A stretch of 64,000 nucleotides of DNA from Aphrophora alni (lineage: Eukaryota; Arthropoda; Insecta; Hemiptera; Aphrophoridae): the NCBI GenBank assembly GCA_963513935.1, contig OY740773.1:98689291-98753290 (forward strand). Reading direction: 5' to 3'. The notes beneath the pieces were generated by a model, which searched no databases, was not told where the DNA came from, and saw only the letters and a program-made list of their open reading frames with translations. The translations under genes were made by a program, and so were the position numbers. This document shows positions 41,701 to 56,700 of the stretch, piece after piece. How positions within the stretch are numbered: position 1 is the stretch's first letter; each line of letters opens with the position of its first letter.

Positions 41701-44700
41701 ATCGTTGATGGTACTTTTCCCACGTTAAACTCGTCACAAAGCTTTTCTACAGATTCCCCTCTGTCAAGTCTTTTTAACACATTTAACCGCATCTCAAACG
41801 AAACCAAGACACGCTTCCGTTTTCGTAACTCGCTCATTTTTATTTACTGTATATACTGTGCGTACCTGTCAAAGAAAACTGAAAAGAAATATTATATTTT
41901 CCATAATGTATACTAAATTGATTCGTGGAAAAAAAGCGGCCCATCAAACGTTTTTGCAGGTGTATGTCTGCTATATCGACGGGTGCCAATACCGCGGTGT
42001 TATTATGCCGCCGACAATGGGATACCGCTATCGACAAAGTCGTTTGATATCGCCGCCGCTTTGGTGCCGCGGTGTTTTTAAGTCGCCGACAATGGGATAC
42101 CGCTCTCGACAATGTCGTTTCATATCGCCGCCGCTTTGGTGCCACGGTGTTTTACACTGCCGACAATGGGATACCGCTATCGACAAAGTCGTTTGATATC
42201 GCCGCCGCTTTGGTGTTTCAATTACAATTTATTTTTTGCCCTTATTCCCGATAACCCGGCATTTCACAAACTCGGCACACTTCTGGTCCACATTACGCTG
42301 AGTTTGCGGGACTCTACTGTATATAAAATAGAGTCTTTATTTGTGATACACTTATTAAACGTTAACATACAAAATGTGTGTACTAAAACCATAATATCTT
42401 ATTTATTTTCAAAGTTGTAATGATTTTTTTCATAAAAGAAGAAAATGATGGAGAGACGAGAATCTAAGTGTTTCGGGACCTATGTTTATTGAACTTTTTT
42501 CTTAATTTTTACCAATTCACATCCTGACAGTTTCTGTTTTTTGTGAATCACTCTGTATAATATGAGTCAACAAATTTTTAAACAGAATTAATTAACACTC
42601 GATGCAACAGCGGCCCAAAATGATAAGCCTATTTTATAGCTGTACTGAAAGCTACATACTTCAGATATTTCATAAAACAAATTGAAGATATATTGTCATT
42701 TTACCAAAATACTAAGAAAACTTATAGAACAAATTTGCAGAAATTTGTACAATTCACACAAGAGAATATGCAAATTTAAAATGTTATGTTTACCTAAATT
42801 ATGTAGTGAAATTTAAATATGGGTAACTAACATTGTAAGGAATTAAAATATGTATTTAATTATTTACAATACCAAAACTATGTGCAAGCACTTACTGACT
42901 GTGTCATTTAAAATGTAATACGTGGGAATTTGTTTATAAACATCTAAACTATCATTTGTAGAAAATCAAATTTTAAATATTACCTAACGATATTTATATA
43001 CGAACAGGAGAGAAAACATTACTATAAATAAGCTGAAGTAGTTAAAAACGGCAAATCATTGCAATGATTTTCTATTAATTATAAATTGGAGTTTTCTTCC
43101 AAATTTGCCGCTGAATATACAGGTTTTAATTTAAAATAAGGTTGTCAGGGATTTTGTAAACACTGTAACTTAGAGTCCAACATCGTTCTGCTCTTTTAAC
43201 ACTCTTAAGGAATTAAATTTTATAACACCAAACTACCCAAATAGTATTTGAACCATTCGAAGTTCCAAAAAATCAAACTTCTACATCTACTACAAAGCAA
43301 CAAATAAAAGCTTAATAGAATGGTTTCTACACATGAAATTTGGATACTTTAAAAAAGTTAATCCAATAGGAACTTTTGTACAGGATAGAATGAAAGATAG
43401 TGTACAGATATTGTTGAAAGAAGTATTTGAGACCTGACTCTTTTGGTAAAGGATAGAAACAAACTAAATACTTAAAAAGTAGGTAGATATTACAACATGT
43501 ATAGTATAAGATAAATAATACAAAAATATTTATGTTTGCACGCAAGAAACAATTATTTTATTATGAAGCATTTAATTAAACATGCACAAAGAAACTGTCA
43601 ACAACAACTTAGTTAAAGTTGTTACAAAGCCCTGCCAAAAAAGCAATCTTATTCAGGTTTAGTAAACATTGTAATTATATATAACTCCTTTCGATACTGC
43701 GATATGGCCCTTGTAGTGCATATTACACAGCTTCTATTAACTTTGTATCAGCCCTAGAAGGGCTTCGTACACAATGTTACTATGTTACAAAATGGACCAC
43801 TATTACTATCTTTTCAACCATGTAATAAAAAAAATACTTTAATGAAAAACATACCTTATTTTTTTAGTTAGAAATAATATTATGATGCAAAATTTACAAG
43901 AAAAGATTATTTTGATTTCAAAATGTTGGAAAGAAAATTTGTTACTTATATTTTGAATGATATAGATCAATTCACATGATCTGAATAAAGTAAACGTTAC
44001 TAAGGAATGTTTTCTTTGGTATCCGACTGGCTGTTGTGTATTTTCTAAAAACAATCAATATCTAAAGAACAAATTTATATAATATCAAGTCCAAATTTTG
44101 AATACATAATAAACAATTGTTATTATCTATATTTTTAATGAGTGTAACACATTTTGTTTGTTATATATCTACAAACACCAATGCAATCTATTATATAATA
44201 CAACAAACACAATCTTCAATTATTTCAAATTAATATCCATTTGAAAAATTTGATCCTGAACATTTTAAACAGGTTAACATTTATAAACAGGATATTTTTC
44301 TTGTGATAAAACAAAGTGATATTGTTATTGTAAACTGTAGGATAATTGACTTTCGATAAAAGATATTTTTTCATAACTGATTACTGTGATTACAATACCC
44401 ATAAATTTCCCAGTGCATGATATTTTATTAGTAGATCTTGTGGGGGGGGGGGGTTGATAAACAATCACAAGTTTTTAGAGGATTAAGAAACTTAAGAGAT
44501 GTTGTAATCAACTGTGAAAACATGATTTTTTATCAATATATCAGTTATTCTACAATAAAAATATAAATATCACTTTGTTGTTATAAAAGAAAAATAATGT
44601 GTATTTGTAAATGTTTTGTAATTTAATTGTTTTTGAGAAATTCAGTATCAAACATTTTAAATGGATACCATTTTTAAACCGTTTTGTAGAAACTTAATGT

Positions 44701-47700
44701 TTTTTAGATACCTACATTAAAAATTTTATCCAAGCATCTATACAAAATTTGAGATTCTATATCTGTTAAATCTGTTATATAAAATTTTCATAGAATATAT
44801 ATATTCTATGAAAATTTTATTTAGATCATCTGAAACTATCCGTAATAATAAAAATATTGGTTGCAACATACACAAATTTTATCTGCTTTTTCGAAATCAA
44901 AATTAACTTATTCACTAAATTTCGTACCATATCTAATATCCCATTATTTTGTATCTTTAAAAGGTGGCCCACTGAAATTATTTAAAAAATCCCTAAATAA
45001 GTGAAATATCACGAAAGTCACTCTACATTGAATGTTCGTTTGTTTTGAAGACCCAGTTTTGTAACTGTGTAATTATTAAATTTATTTTAAACATTAGACT
45101 GAAATCACAATTTTAAGAATAATGTTAGTTTCTGTTAGTTGGCACATTTCATACAGAATTAAAATCTACAAACTTTATTATTTAAAGTTAAATTAATCAA
45201 AAGATATGACAAAAACAGTTGAAAATGACTAACACTACAACAAAATAAACATAAATATCAAGGTACATATACAGAATACCAGTATTACAACATAAATAAA
45301 AGAAAAACAGAAATTTAAATAAGCATTCCCAATAGATAAAGTTGATTTTTTAAGGCGTCTTAATTTGTTGACAATACATTAAATATAATATTTGTATGCA
45401 TCACAAGCAGGTATTAAGAAATGGTTTTACAGCGTAACAGAAAAACTAATCAACGGAGCGGGTGATAATGCGGGACATACAGAGTAAAATGTAAAATCAT
45501 CTTTTTATAAAGTTACATTAAAATCCAACATAAAAGTTCTGTAGCATCACCATTAAGATTAGGCACAGACAATAACTATATTTATTTAATTTGCAAGTAC
45601 TCTGTGTCTAAATACGTAACCACAATAGGGTTTAATTGTAATAAAGATTTGCATTCTTCTGGTTGCTACCTTCGGTAAAAATACAAGATGGAATTTTTTT
45701 AATCACACTTAAAATTGTATCAACATTTTAAAATTATATTTCACGAATATAATATATCTCACGAATTATATTTAGCAGATGTTTTTGTTTGATGAACACA
45801 AGCATATTTATTAGCGATTTCGTTATCAGGAAACATTTTGCAAAAAAATGCACCTGTGAAATCGGAACTACAAGAGGAAATGATCTAAAAGAAAATTTGT
45901 AAACTAGCATTTAGCTTTTATAACATCGTTCTTTTCACTGAAATTAAGTTTTATAAATTTTTCTCAAAGGAATTAACACAAGACCTATGTTTCACTATGC
46001 CTTGTCAACCTCTATGTGAAACAGTAAAACCACACCAACCAACATTCCAAATAGGCACTGTTTATTGTTTTTTCCTGACTTTAAAATTGACGGACATTCT
46101 TCCACAAAAGATTTTTTTTTAACACAATTGTATTTTCCTTTAGCCATGATAATACACTACACAACACATTAACACATCTACTATAATTATTAAACTTTCA
46201 TTACACCAAAACTTTAACCAAAAAAATAAATAAAATAAAAATTTTGCAATTGAACTGGATACCAGGTTTCCTGTATTATCTTTTGTACACAGGTTCAGAT
46301 ACTAAAAATAGCCTACCGACTTTCTATTTCTACAAATAGACACAACAACAAATGAATCCATACAACAGTAAGTGGTTGACTTTGAATCTACGTTTACTTC
46401 TTGTGTACAATAACTAGGCCTAAATTACGAAAAAATAAACATGATGTGTTTACTTAAGAAACAAAACAATTGACTAAATATTTTATTGAGAAAAATGTCT
46501 AATTAGAACAAACTAAGAATGCTTTTTTTATTACAGACATTTATTGTTAAAAGCCAAATTTTGTTAAAATATGGAGAAACTGATTGCAAATAAGGAACGC
46601 CGGAGATTACTTTCAAAACATTGAGTTTCCGTCCTAAATACGAAGAACTGGCAAGTCTGCTATAGTCATAGCTAATTGATACTCTCTACTGATTGAAAAA
46701 GTGAACAGTGTTTACGAAATATTTCAGAACTTCTGTGTTTTTTCTATGTGTATTTTCCGTATACTACTAGGAAACCAATTACCACTTTCCAAATTAAACT
46801 ATGTCTCCTATCCATACAAAATCTAAACTGTTTTAACATAGCTATGCGTAAACTTTGAGGTTATGTAACAACAACCTGAATAGACCAATTACTAAAACCC
46901 CTGGTTTTTTTTTTAATGTAATAATAAATGAATTTTTTCATAGGAGCTATAGAGAAACAAATATCTTTAAAATCATTCAAAAGCTACTATTTTGCTAAAT
47001 TGTTTATTTAAAATTATGTGCACCTCCAAATAGAAACAATTTTTGAGCACAACTTTAAAATGATCCTAAAAACCTATTTTAAGTCAATAAAATTGCCCCC
47101 TCAGTGTTTTATATATTATTTTGCTCAATTAGATAGATAGATAAATTGCCTTTATTTGAAGGCAATGTTGGGATCATTAGGTCTTTCTCTTAAAGTTAAC
47201 TCCAAAAGGTTAGATGTAGGTTATAGTGTAAATATAAACATATTTATATTATAAGTACTTGTAAGGAAAAAACAAAATAAATTTTACTATAAACACCTGG
47301 AGTTTAGTGTTCTAGTATAAACCCATTCCGTTGATCATAGTCAGCTTCATCAAACGAAGTAGTCAACAAATTAAACACAAAGGTTTTTTTAAGGTTTATG
47401 AAGGTTTAAAGAAGCCGACTGTGTTCGCTTTAAGAGCTCTGTAGCGGAAATACTACAAAGAGAATTTGTAAACAAACTATGTATTTTTTGTATTGTATTA
47501 ACCATTTAAAAAATAAAATTAAAAAAACAAATAGGGTCAATTTTGGAATTTTTAAAGCTTGAGCATTGAACATGTCAATCAATAGAACAGTTTACAATAA
47601 ATTATTAAATTTATTGGAAACAAAATAATGATTCAAGGATTTAATTTCTAAATTGAACAATTTCCCGATATATATATATATAAAAAAAAATACATTGTAA

Positions 47701-50700
47701 TTTATATCAAATAAATAATACATATGTAACATTATTACTAGTGTATAAAATACAGATGCAAAGAAAGAAAAGAAAAGTGAATGAAGGGAGTTAAGTCTCA
47801 TAAGCTAACCTGGTTATGACCATGCATCATGCAATCAACTGAAAGCGATAGATAATAAAGGAATTATTACAATGTTTAAAAGTAAATGTCTTTAGTTTGA
47901 CCTGGTTTTTGTTTCAACTACAAAAGTTTGGATTTAAAAAATTTTTTGTAGTAGGTTCGATTTTTATTAAATTTGGTATTTTATGCTCACTCCTCCGTTT
48001 TCGGCTTCTTGTTTCATAAAACAATACACATTTGATATGATTTTGCAAGATTGACTATGGAAAACTTTACTCCCACCAACTTTCTTCGTGAAATTTTCAT
48101 ATTTAATCACAACACAAGAAACCAATCTTTTTAAAATCCACATATAACTACAAAACTTGCTGCAAGACTGAGCTCAATGTTTCCCCCACCGGCTCAGAGG
48201 CGACTGCGCATATCAATAACAGAGGTCAGGCTAAATCGTACGAACTGAATCATGACAATGGTTCAGTTCACGAAGCTTCATTACATCTATTAACAAGCAC
48301 TTATATTTGGCCTTTGACTACCAAAAAATCTTGCGTACAAAACAGGAAATTCCTACAGAGAAGAAGTCAGGCATATATAAAATAGCGTGTGACGACTGCG
48401 ATTGTTTTTACATCGGACTGACAGGCAGATCGTTCATAGGTAGATATAAAGAACACTTGCCCAAAAATAACTTGTACACTATTAGATCAAGTTTCGCACA
48501 ACACATTATCGATAACAAGCATTCGTATACTAACTTTGAATCCAACCTGACACCTCTCCATATCATTAAAAAAGGACCAATGATGAATGCCATTGAAGAA
48601 TATGAAATTTACAAATCATTTAAACAATCACCAAACGATATTCTCAATGAAAAATTATCTTACCAATCAAATGCATTATTTGAGACGGCAATGAGTTATA
48701 AATAAACTGATATGACCAACCCTAGTCAGATAACCTTGGCCTCACCGTAATGCCAGTAGTTCGCGAACCATGAAACCGTGCGCATGTAAAAAATGTTAAA
48801 ATCAACGTATATGTGTATTTATTTAATTGTGTATATAGTGTCAATGTTTTTGTGATATTAAATATTTTAACGATCTCTACGGAGTGAAATTACTGAAGAT
48901 GGAGATACGTCTACGAAACGCGTCTTTGTAATAAAGACAAACTCAAAGTCACATGACGGAACAAAAGGTAATATAAATTAATTTATTACTCATTATATCT
49001 TATTTAATGTTTATAGAGCTAAAACAAGACTGTGTAGAAAAATTAATTGTAAACAAAAAAATTAACTGACAGCCTACATATACTTTTGAAAGCAATGGTA
49101 TATATATCATAAATATCTGAAGAAGAATCCATAGAATAAATAACCCCCTCAGGTGGCTCACTATGGTGAGTACAAACGTGGCAATCCCGAGGGTCCTAGC
49201 TAGATCTACACTTTTTTTCATATAGTCTTGGCTTAGATCCGATCTCTCTTTCTTCTTCCCTAATTAGTCTTTTTTGCCAATTATTGTTCTCTTCCAACCC
49301 TGACAACTATTAGAGCTTGCGAGGGCTATTGGTTTTTATTTTATAATCTTTGCGTTCTTTTTATTATAAAGTGATAATAACCAAAAGATTTTTCACCTTT
49401 AAACAACAACAACAAAATAGAACAAATACCTCAATCATAATAAAGACATTTAGTTAACTAAAGAACATGCTGTTTTAATACAACAATAAAATTATACATT
49501 TAAGGTCTAAAAGTTTTTAGTAAAATTTATATTTAGAGTATTTATATAGATTAGCATGCAAACACCCTTTCCAAAATATCACCTGTGTATTATAAAATTA
49601 TCCTATAAAGTTTAACATAAAGTCAAATTATTAAAAGGGATACACGAAAAGTATTGCTCAAGAAAATGTTACAACGAAGACTGGAAATTTTAAACCTTGG
49701 ATACACATATATAAGAAAACAATATGAAAACAGTTTTATAATAAACAGCTGTTTTTTCAAGGACAATAACATAATCAAAGTTATTGTTTTCAAGAAGATT
49801 GAATCTATAGTGTTTTATCTACCATACATAATTTACGTTAATAAAATCCCAGAATACAAATTTTCAAAATAATTTCTATAAAATTACAAGTTTATGAAAA
49901 ATCATAACATGTTTATTGTATAATTTATATTTTCACTTGATCATATATATAACACCAAAAAAAAATTTTGGTTGGCAAAAGTTAACAAATAATAAGGAAA
50001 AACAAATAAAATAATAATTTAATCAGGGAAAAAATAATAAAAAATCAAATAACTGGATTTTCTAATATACCAAACTTAAGGTCTTCTGTACACAATGCAC
50101 ATCATCGTAAAACTTATTATTTTTGCCTTTACAGTTTTCAACACCTTAGAAAAATCAAGAACAACAAAAATAAAACAAAATCTAACAAATGAACCCAAAA
50201 CCCAAGTAAAATGATATAGATTTTGTAAAACCCCAACAACACAAAACTCAGATAACTATATAAAATATAATGAAGTAACATATCACAGGACTGCAATGGA
50301 TACTGCAACTACTAAATCATTTAAATCTTATCAAAAACATCAGTCCACGGAAAAGGGACAGCACCCGATCAAGAATCCCAACATCAAGTGAATTGAATTT
50401 GGTAGGACAAGTCATACAAACACCTCCTCAGAAATACATAGTGGATTAAGATGTTTTATTGTCAGAACTGTATGACAGAATGAACATTGCCGAAGATTCC
50501 CTTGTGCCATCAAAAATCCATGAATGATTATGGAGTGGCTGATGCGAAGACGAGTAATCACAACTTCTTCTCTACAACTCCTCTGCCTCCCAAATGTAAA
50601 CTGAGAATTGTTACCACAGTTTATAAGATGTATATCAACGAACTAAAAGTATTATTGTACTACTATTCGCAAAGACGGACACAAAATAAAATGAAATTTT

Positions 50701-53700
50701 TGCATTCATCCCAAAAATATTATTCTTTTACAACAGCGGACAAAAACATTCCGAAAAAATCGATGAGACCACTACGTTCACCAGTTCCATGGTGGAACGA
50801 TGAATATAGTGGCGCTCTCCATTTATGTCAAATAATAAGATTGTTGAGAATAATCTGAAAATGATTCAAAATATCAAACATTTTAGTGTATTAACAAAAT
50901 GCCTTCAAAATGTAGCTAAAATCAAAGAGCGAATAGGTTATGAATTTTCGTTTATACTCAAACTGTAGCTAAACAAGAGTACAGATCTACTAGCGTACAC
51001 TAGATAACTGAACGGTTGTACAACCTGCATCATGAGCTTAAATGTTCAGACGAATACACTACGCTGATGTTCATGCTATTAAAAACATGGGTTGCTTCAA
51101 CGAGTTGAGTTTCACATGCCTATGTAGATATGCATTATGTACAAAGGACCTAAGTTTAACATTGTTAAATTACTTAACTTTGAAAATTTGATTAAATAAA
51201 TGTAAATAATATTTACCTTAAATAAGACTAGTAATATTAAAATTAACAAGTGGTTAGCTTAGAGACAAAATTTGGTAGCATGTGAAAATACAGATCAGCA
51301 TGATGTTGGATGTATAAAATAAGATTTTGCATGACTAAGGTCATATTACAATAACTATCATATTTTCTTTACTGTCTTATATATATATGTAGTAGAGAGA
51401 AAGTAATGTGATGGTTAAAAAATTGTTTTTGCAGATATATCCATTTTGATGTCCCCCCGAGTCCAAAAAAAGTGGTTTTGGAGTCTGTCTGTCGTATGTA
51501 CAGTGCTCTACAGCATCCAATTTCGTATATATTTTATATGTAATAAAGTATATATATATGAATACAATATTTTATCCATATTCCGAGACATCTTTTACAT
51601 TTTTTTAATAAATTAAAATTTGAAGTCGCCGCTAAAAGAGAATAACACCAAATTATGAATCTTTATTTTAAGTAAGTAATTAACCAATGAAATAGCAGAC
51701 CTACAAAATCCATATGTAAGAATTTTATAGGACTAGTAAGTATATCCAATATAGCTTAACTTAAATTTTAGCTGTACTTAAATTTTGTAGGACTGTCACA
51801 AAAAATCCATTTGGGTAGCAGTGACAGGAGGCTGTGCAACCTGACCTCTAACTATAGATACCAGCGCGAATGCTGGCACTTGAACTTACCCTTGCGTGAT
51901 GGGCGGGAGGTGTGAGGGAAGGCATAAGGGGAGGGAAAAAAAAAACATTTCCCAATGCCGCTTTCTAATGTGACTCATCCTTTCAATGAAAAATACTTCA
52001 CCCTTTTTTAAATGTGATTGATTCTAAGCTTTTTTTAACATATCAAGGTAATTATAATATCTTAAAAAAGACCTCAGATATAAGTTGAAAAGGATAAAAT
52101 TGGAATATGGAACTGGTTTATCTACCCGATGGTAGTTCTGATGTTTTTGATCAGGTTAGCTACCAATAGCCCAAGTGTCAGCATTCGCGCTGTGTTCTAT
52201 ACCTAACTACCTTAATAGTAATGACTCAGGTACTCATTATTATTCTTAAATGAATGAAATCAGTAAATGAAAATTCTTTTCCTCATTTCGAGAATACAAC
52301 TCTCTTTCTCATTTCTAAACATGTATTCTGATTTTTCACGATCTTCATAATTTGTATTGCAAAATTCTCGCCTCATCCCAAAAAAAAAAAATCATTTTAG
52401 CACCCTCTTAATGTATATAACTTACTCTACACTACATATTCATGGGACAATAAAACATTCAAAGTTCTCCAATCATCCTGATCTGTATTACTGAATATAG
52501 TGAGATAGGTAAAGGAAGTATGTACCAATTGCATGCGATGCGTGTCCTCTTCCACCGTAGAATAGCCCAAAGATCGGAGAGGAGGGGATTGATGAAAAAG
52601 ATCATCTACAGGAGCAGGTTTCTTAGGTGTATTCTCATTGACTTTCAAAAGTTTTTTGGGCATAGAAGGACTAGACGATGGAAATTTCCCTGCAACATCA
52701 GCACTAGACATCCAACGTGATAAAGAATTAAATGTTTTTCCTCGTAAAGAACGACGAATAGAGGATAAAGTTTTGAAACCGTCTTTGGGAGATTTTTTAT
52801 TTTTTCGATGACCTAATTCAGTCGGTGACATTGTCCTTCTTCTTTTGTTGTTCAACCGTGGAGTAGGTGGAATATCTTCGTTGTCTGAGAATGTTAATTC
52901 TTTTCTTACAATTTCTGAATTTTCTATTGTAAGAGGAGTACTGTGTAAAGGTGAAGATTCTCTAATAGGTGTCAGATTACCCGTTACAGTACTCGAAGGC
53001 GTTTTCTGTCTTGAAATAACAGGTGATCTAAATAATATTTTATTGTCAACAAAAGACATTTCGGAACCACCGTTTTGATAATCAATATTGAATCCTGTCG
53101 ATGTAAAAGATTCTTTATGTTCGTTTACTGGTGAAATGTCCATTAAAGTGATATTTTCATTTGAATCTGTGTTTTGTTTGGATTTGATTGTTTCTACATC
53201 GCCTCGAGGAGTGGAAGTAAGTGGATCTGCAGGGAAATCATGTGGGAAACAGAGGGACAATCTGCTTTGTGGTATCAATGCGCCTGCTTTGATCAAATCA
53301 AATGTGACTGCACTATCCAATACCTGTAAAGAGCAGTTGCACCAAACACAAGCAAATTAAATTATTAGTTACGGACAGGCAACAAGCAGAAGCTATCCTG
53401 TGTTAATTAGTAATGTAAGACAAAGTCAAAGGCTTTAGATTAATTTTCTTTTTGTTAATATATAATGTTTCTTTATTTAATACAAACTTTCTCACCCATC
53501 CATCTTAAAACCAAATAAAACACAAAAACTATTCGTGACCATAAATATCAGTAAAAATGAAAGATGGACGTAATCTTTGAAAATATATATATTTAAATAG
53601 GGCCTAAATTTGATATGCTTATGTCATAAACGTGTCCACAGCATAAATTGTATTTGATTGAAATCAAGCTTTTAAAAGACAGCATTCCGATGCTCAAACT

Positions 53701-56700
53701 TTATGTTTCCCTTTTGGCAATCATTCCTGAACTGTAATATTTTTGACTTGTGATTATATTGGGTTTGCGTTATTAATGTTCACATTTCACTAAAATTTGA
53801 TAGAAATGAGTAAAGCATATAATAGATTTACACTATTAATTTAAATCAGCAATGGTGTGGAATTGTTCAGTTACAACTGGGTGGGGGGGGGCTCAACTGT
53901 GTTATGTTTTTCTAGGTTTCAGGACTTGTTTCTGATTATAGGCTATGTTTCTACAAGACTTTGTGGGGATGAATGTACAGACATAGAGTCAACAGCAAGA
54001 CTCAGTATCTGAGCTTTCATTTAGCATATCCAAGTGTTAAACCAGCCCCGGGAATTGCAAACATTGGCTGATTGTTTAACTAAGCTTCTTAATTCTAGCT
54101 CAGTAGATCACTTCCTTTAACAAGTTTTAGTAGTTCATTCACTAGCTCATCCAATGTGAGTTCACCAGGAATTTGGGAACCAAAAACCCCATATCTCTTA
54201 TTGGCAAGACCCTCAAAATTAAATATTATGTGGCTTGAGGTCTTCTCTTCCATCCCGCACGGTCTACACAGTTTCCTTGTTTATCCTGTGCAAATATACC
54301 TCAGACCACAGTGTCCCATAGCAAGTCCCATGATTTGTCTGAGTTGCCCCCTACCCAAGCTCAACTACTCAATATACTGCCCCTTCAGGTCTACCTACGA
54401 AAGACCTATAAGAGACATTTCCACTTTATTATCGAAATAAATACATAATAAGGGTTACTGCACACGCTTAATTATGTTTTTAATTGTGTGAGAGAGAATT
54501 GGACAACATGAAAGACTCAACTCTTATTTTAGTTTATTTTTGTTACATGAAAGAAAACCTATGTGGCAGTAAGTATGTAACATTACAATGAAATCTTTAT
54601 TTGTAACTTAGTACAGCAAATTGTGAAACTTGTTTTTAGGAGTTATTATCCCTACCACAATGACATTTATAATCTATTACATTTTCATTTTAAATTATTA
54701 ATTTTAGTATTTCTATTTACAGCAGCCATATATGGTGTTAAGTGTGCACAATACAATGTCGAAACTGATCCATGCAACTGCCTCCAATATTGCATTCTTA
54801 TCAACATTTGAAAATAAACTGAAGTAATAGGTGCGAATTTGTTCATAAACATGCAAACTATCATTTACAGAAAATATAAATTTAAAATCAACAACATTAC
54901 CTAATGGTATTTATATATAAACAGGAGGGAAAACAAAATTTTATGCTGAAGTAGTTTAAAACATTAGTCGTGATGATTTTCTATTTCCGATAAATTGTAA
55001 ATTTTCTTCAAATTTTTTGTTGCATATGTCTAAAAGGTTGCTAAATATGAAGTACAATACCTGTAAACAATATAATTGTTGAAAAAAGAGCCCTTTTATG
55101 TAGTACGCACCTTTAAATTTGGAAGAAAAAATTGAACATTTTATTTTGTTCTAACCTAAAACCAATGACTTTGATATCACAAATATTAAATTGTACAAAA
55201 CTAAAATAAAACATTACTATTTACATTAGATTTTTTTGTTGTTTAACTGTTAACATTTACAACTTTGTGTTAAGATTTCTTTTTCTTCTAAGAATTGACT
55301 ACAAAAAACAAATATTTTGCATTACTTTAAATGAGTTAAAAAATTTAGTTAATTTATAACATAAAATATTAGTAATAGTCTAAATACAGTAATTTATAAA
55401 AAATAGTTCAATTTCACGAAAAAAGAAGGAACCAAACCAAGAAAAGAAAATATATACAATATGAATAACGTGTAAATGAAAACAAAAAACTTGTAAAATT
55501 CTACAAATTTGATTAAAAAGACAACTCAAATTTTACCTGTTATAACATTGTCAATAATAGGCGAGTAAAATGAAACATAACGTACTTTTCATCTGAAGGA
55601 TACGATTTTATTGCTTAAATTAGTTCTTAGTTAGATACATTTGAAATTTAGACAAAAATGTGTCCCTAATTAGAGACGAGCATAGTTCAACAATATACCG
55701 TAAGTTGTTTTATATATTTTTTAAATCGCCCATGAAAAAAATAGTTACAACAATAAATTTGTTAATTGTTAAATTATAAAGAAAATTTGAATATTGTTTG
55801 GTCCATTCAGCTAGTTATTCCATAACCTCAAAATTTACACATACTATAGCTATAAACAATTAACTATAAATATACAAATTATTGATAGATTTTAATGAAA
55901 CTTTAGGAAAAGATGATTTTAGTAAAAATTAACAACTATGCTAAATTGTGTGAGTATTTGAATTGGAAAGTAAAAATTCATTTTTTTATAGTTTGATGTT
56001 TTATACGTAAGGCAAAAAGTCAAATTGATCTGAATTTTCTTTTAATTGTAACTTTTTTTTAAATACTTAGAGATGCAAAACTCCGTTTAAAAAAAGCATT
56101 TTACGAATGAAGTTATACATTTTTAACATCACAAAGTACTAAACGACAATGTATAAAGTTCATATCTGTATGACCTTTACGCTTAAAGTTTTAAAAAGGA
56201 GTTTTTAGGTTATGTTTGGAATATTTTGACTTAAATATTAGCATGGTTTAATCTCCATAAAAAGCCTCTTGTCGTAAAGTTCAATTTATCCATCGCTAAT
56301 TTCCATGCTTACAGTTAATTGTTTAAAATAGACATGTGTAAAATGTGAGGTTATGTAACAAATTACTAAATAGACACATCAACTTCAAATTCATTTACTT
56401 TTTTTATAATGTAATGAACAATGTTGTTAGTTTTTAAGTAGATAATTTTTTTACAGAAGATATAGAAATAGAAATATTTTCAAAAAACTACAAAGAAATT
56501 CGATTTAAATTGTTAACACTCATCTCCAAACAGGAACAAAATGTATGTATAAAAATGTTTTATATGTTATTTTATTCAACTATGTGACAATGCTGTAACT
56601 GATGAAACCTAAATTACATATTTTTAACAAAATTTTATAAAACGGTACAAATTTTTGTTTTCGTTGACTTAACATTAATTTCCACCAAACAGTCATTTTT

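Noticed and set aside
41840..42420. Several 60-112 codon frames on both strands
   Set aside because: Same cause: the 75-bp repeat of the Tigger element is open in several frames.
52520..53360. Plus-strand frames opposite the 52.4-53.3 kb exon
   Set aside because: Shadows of the minus-strand exon, which alone has a splice acceptor and coding-like composition.
54000..54130. Plus-strand resemblance to the C terminus of a Copia polyprotein
   Set aside because: Too short and degraded, and it overlaps the better supported minus-strand non-LTR fragment.
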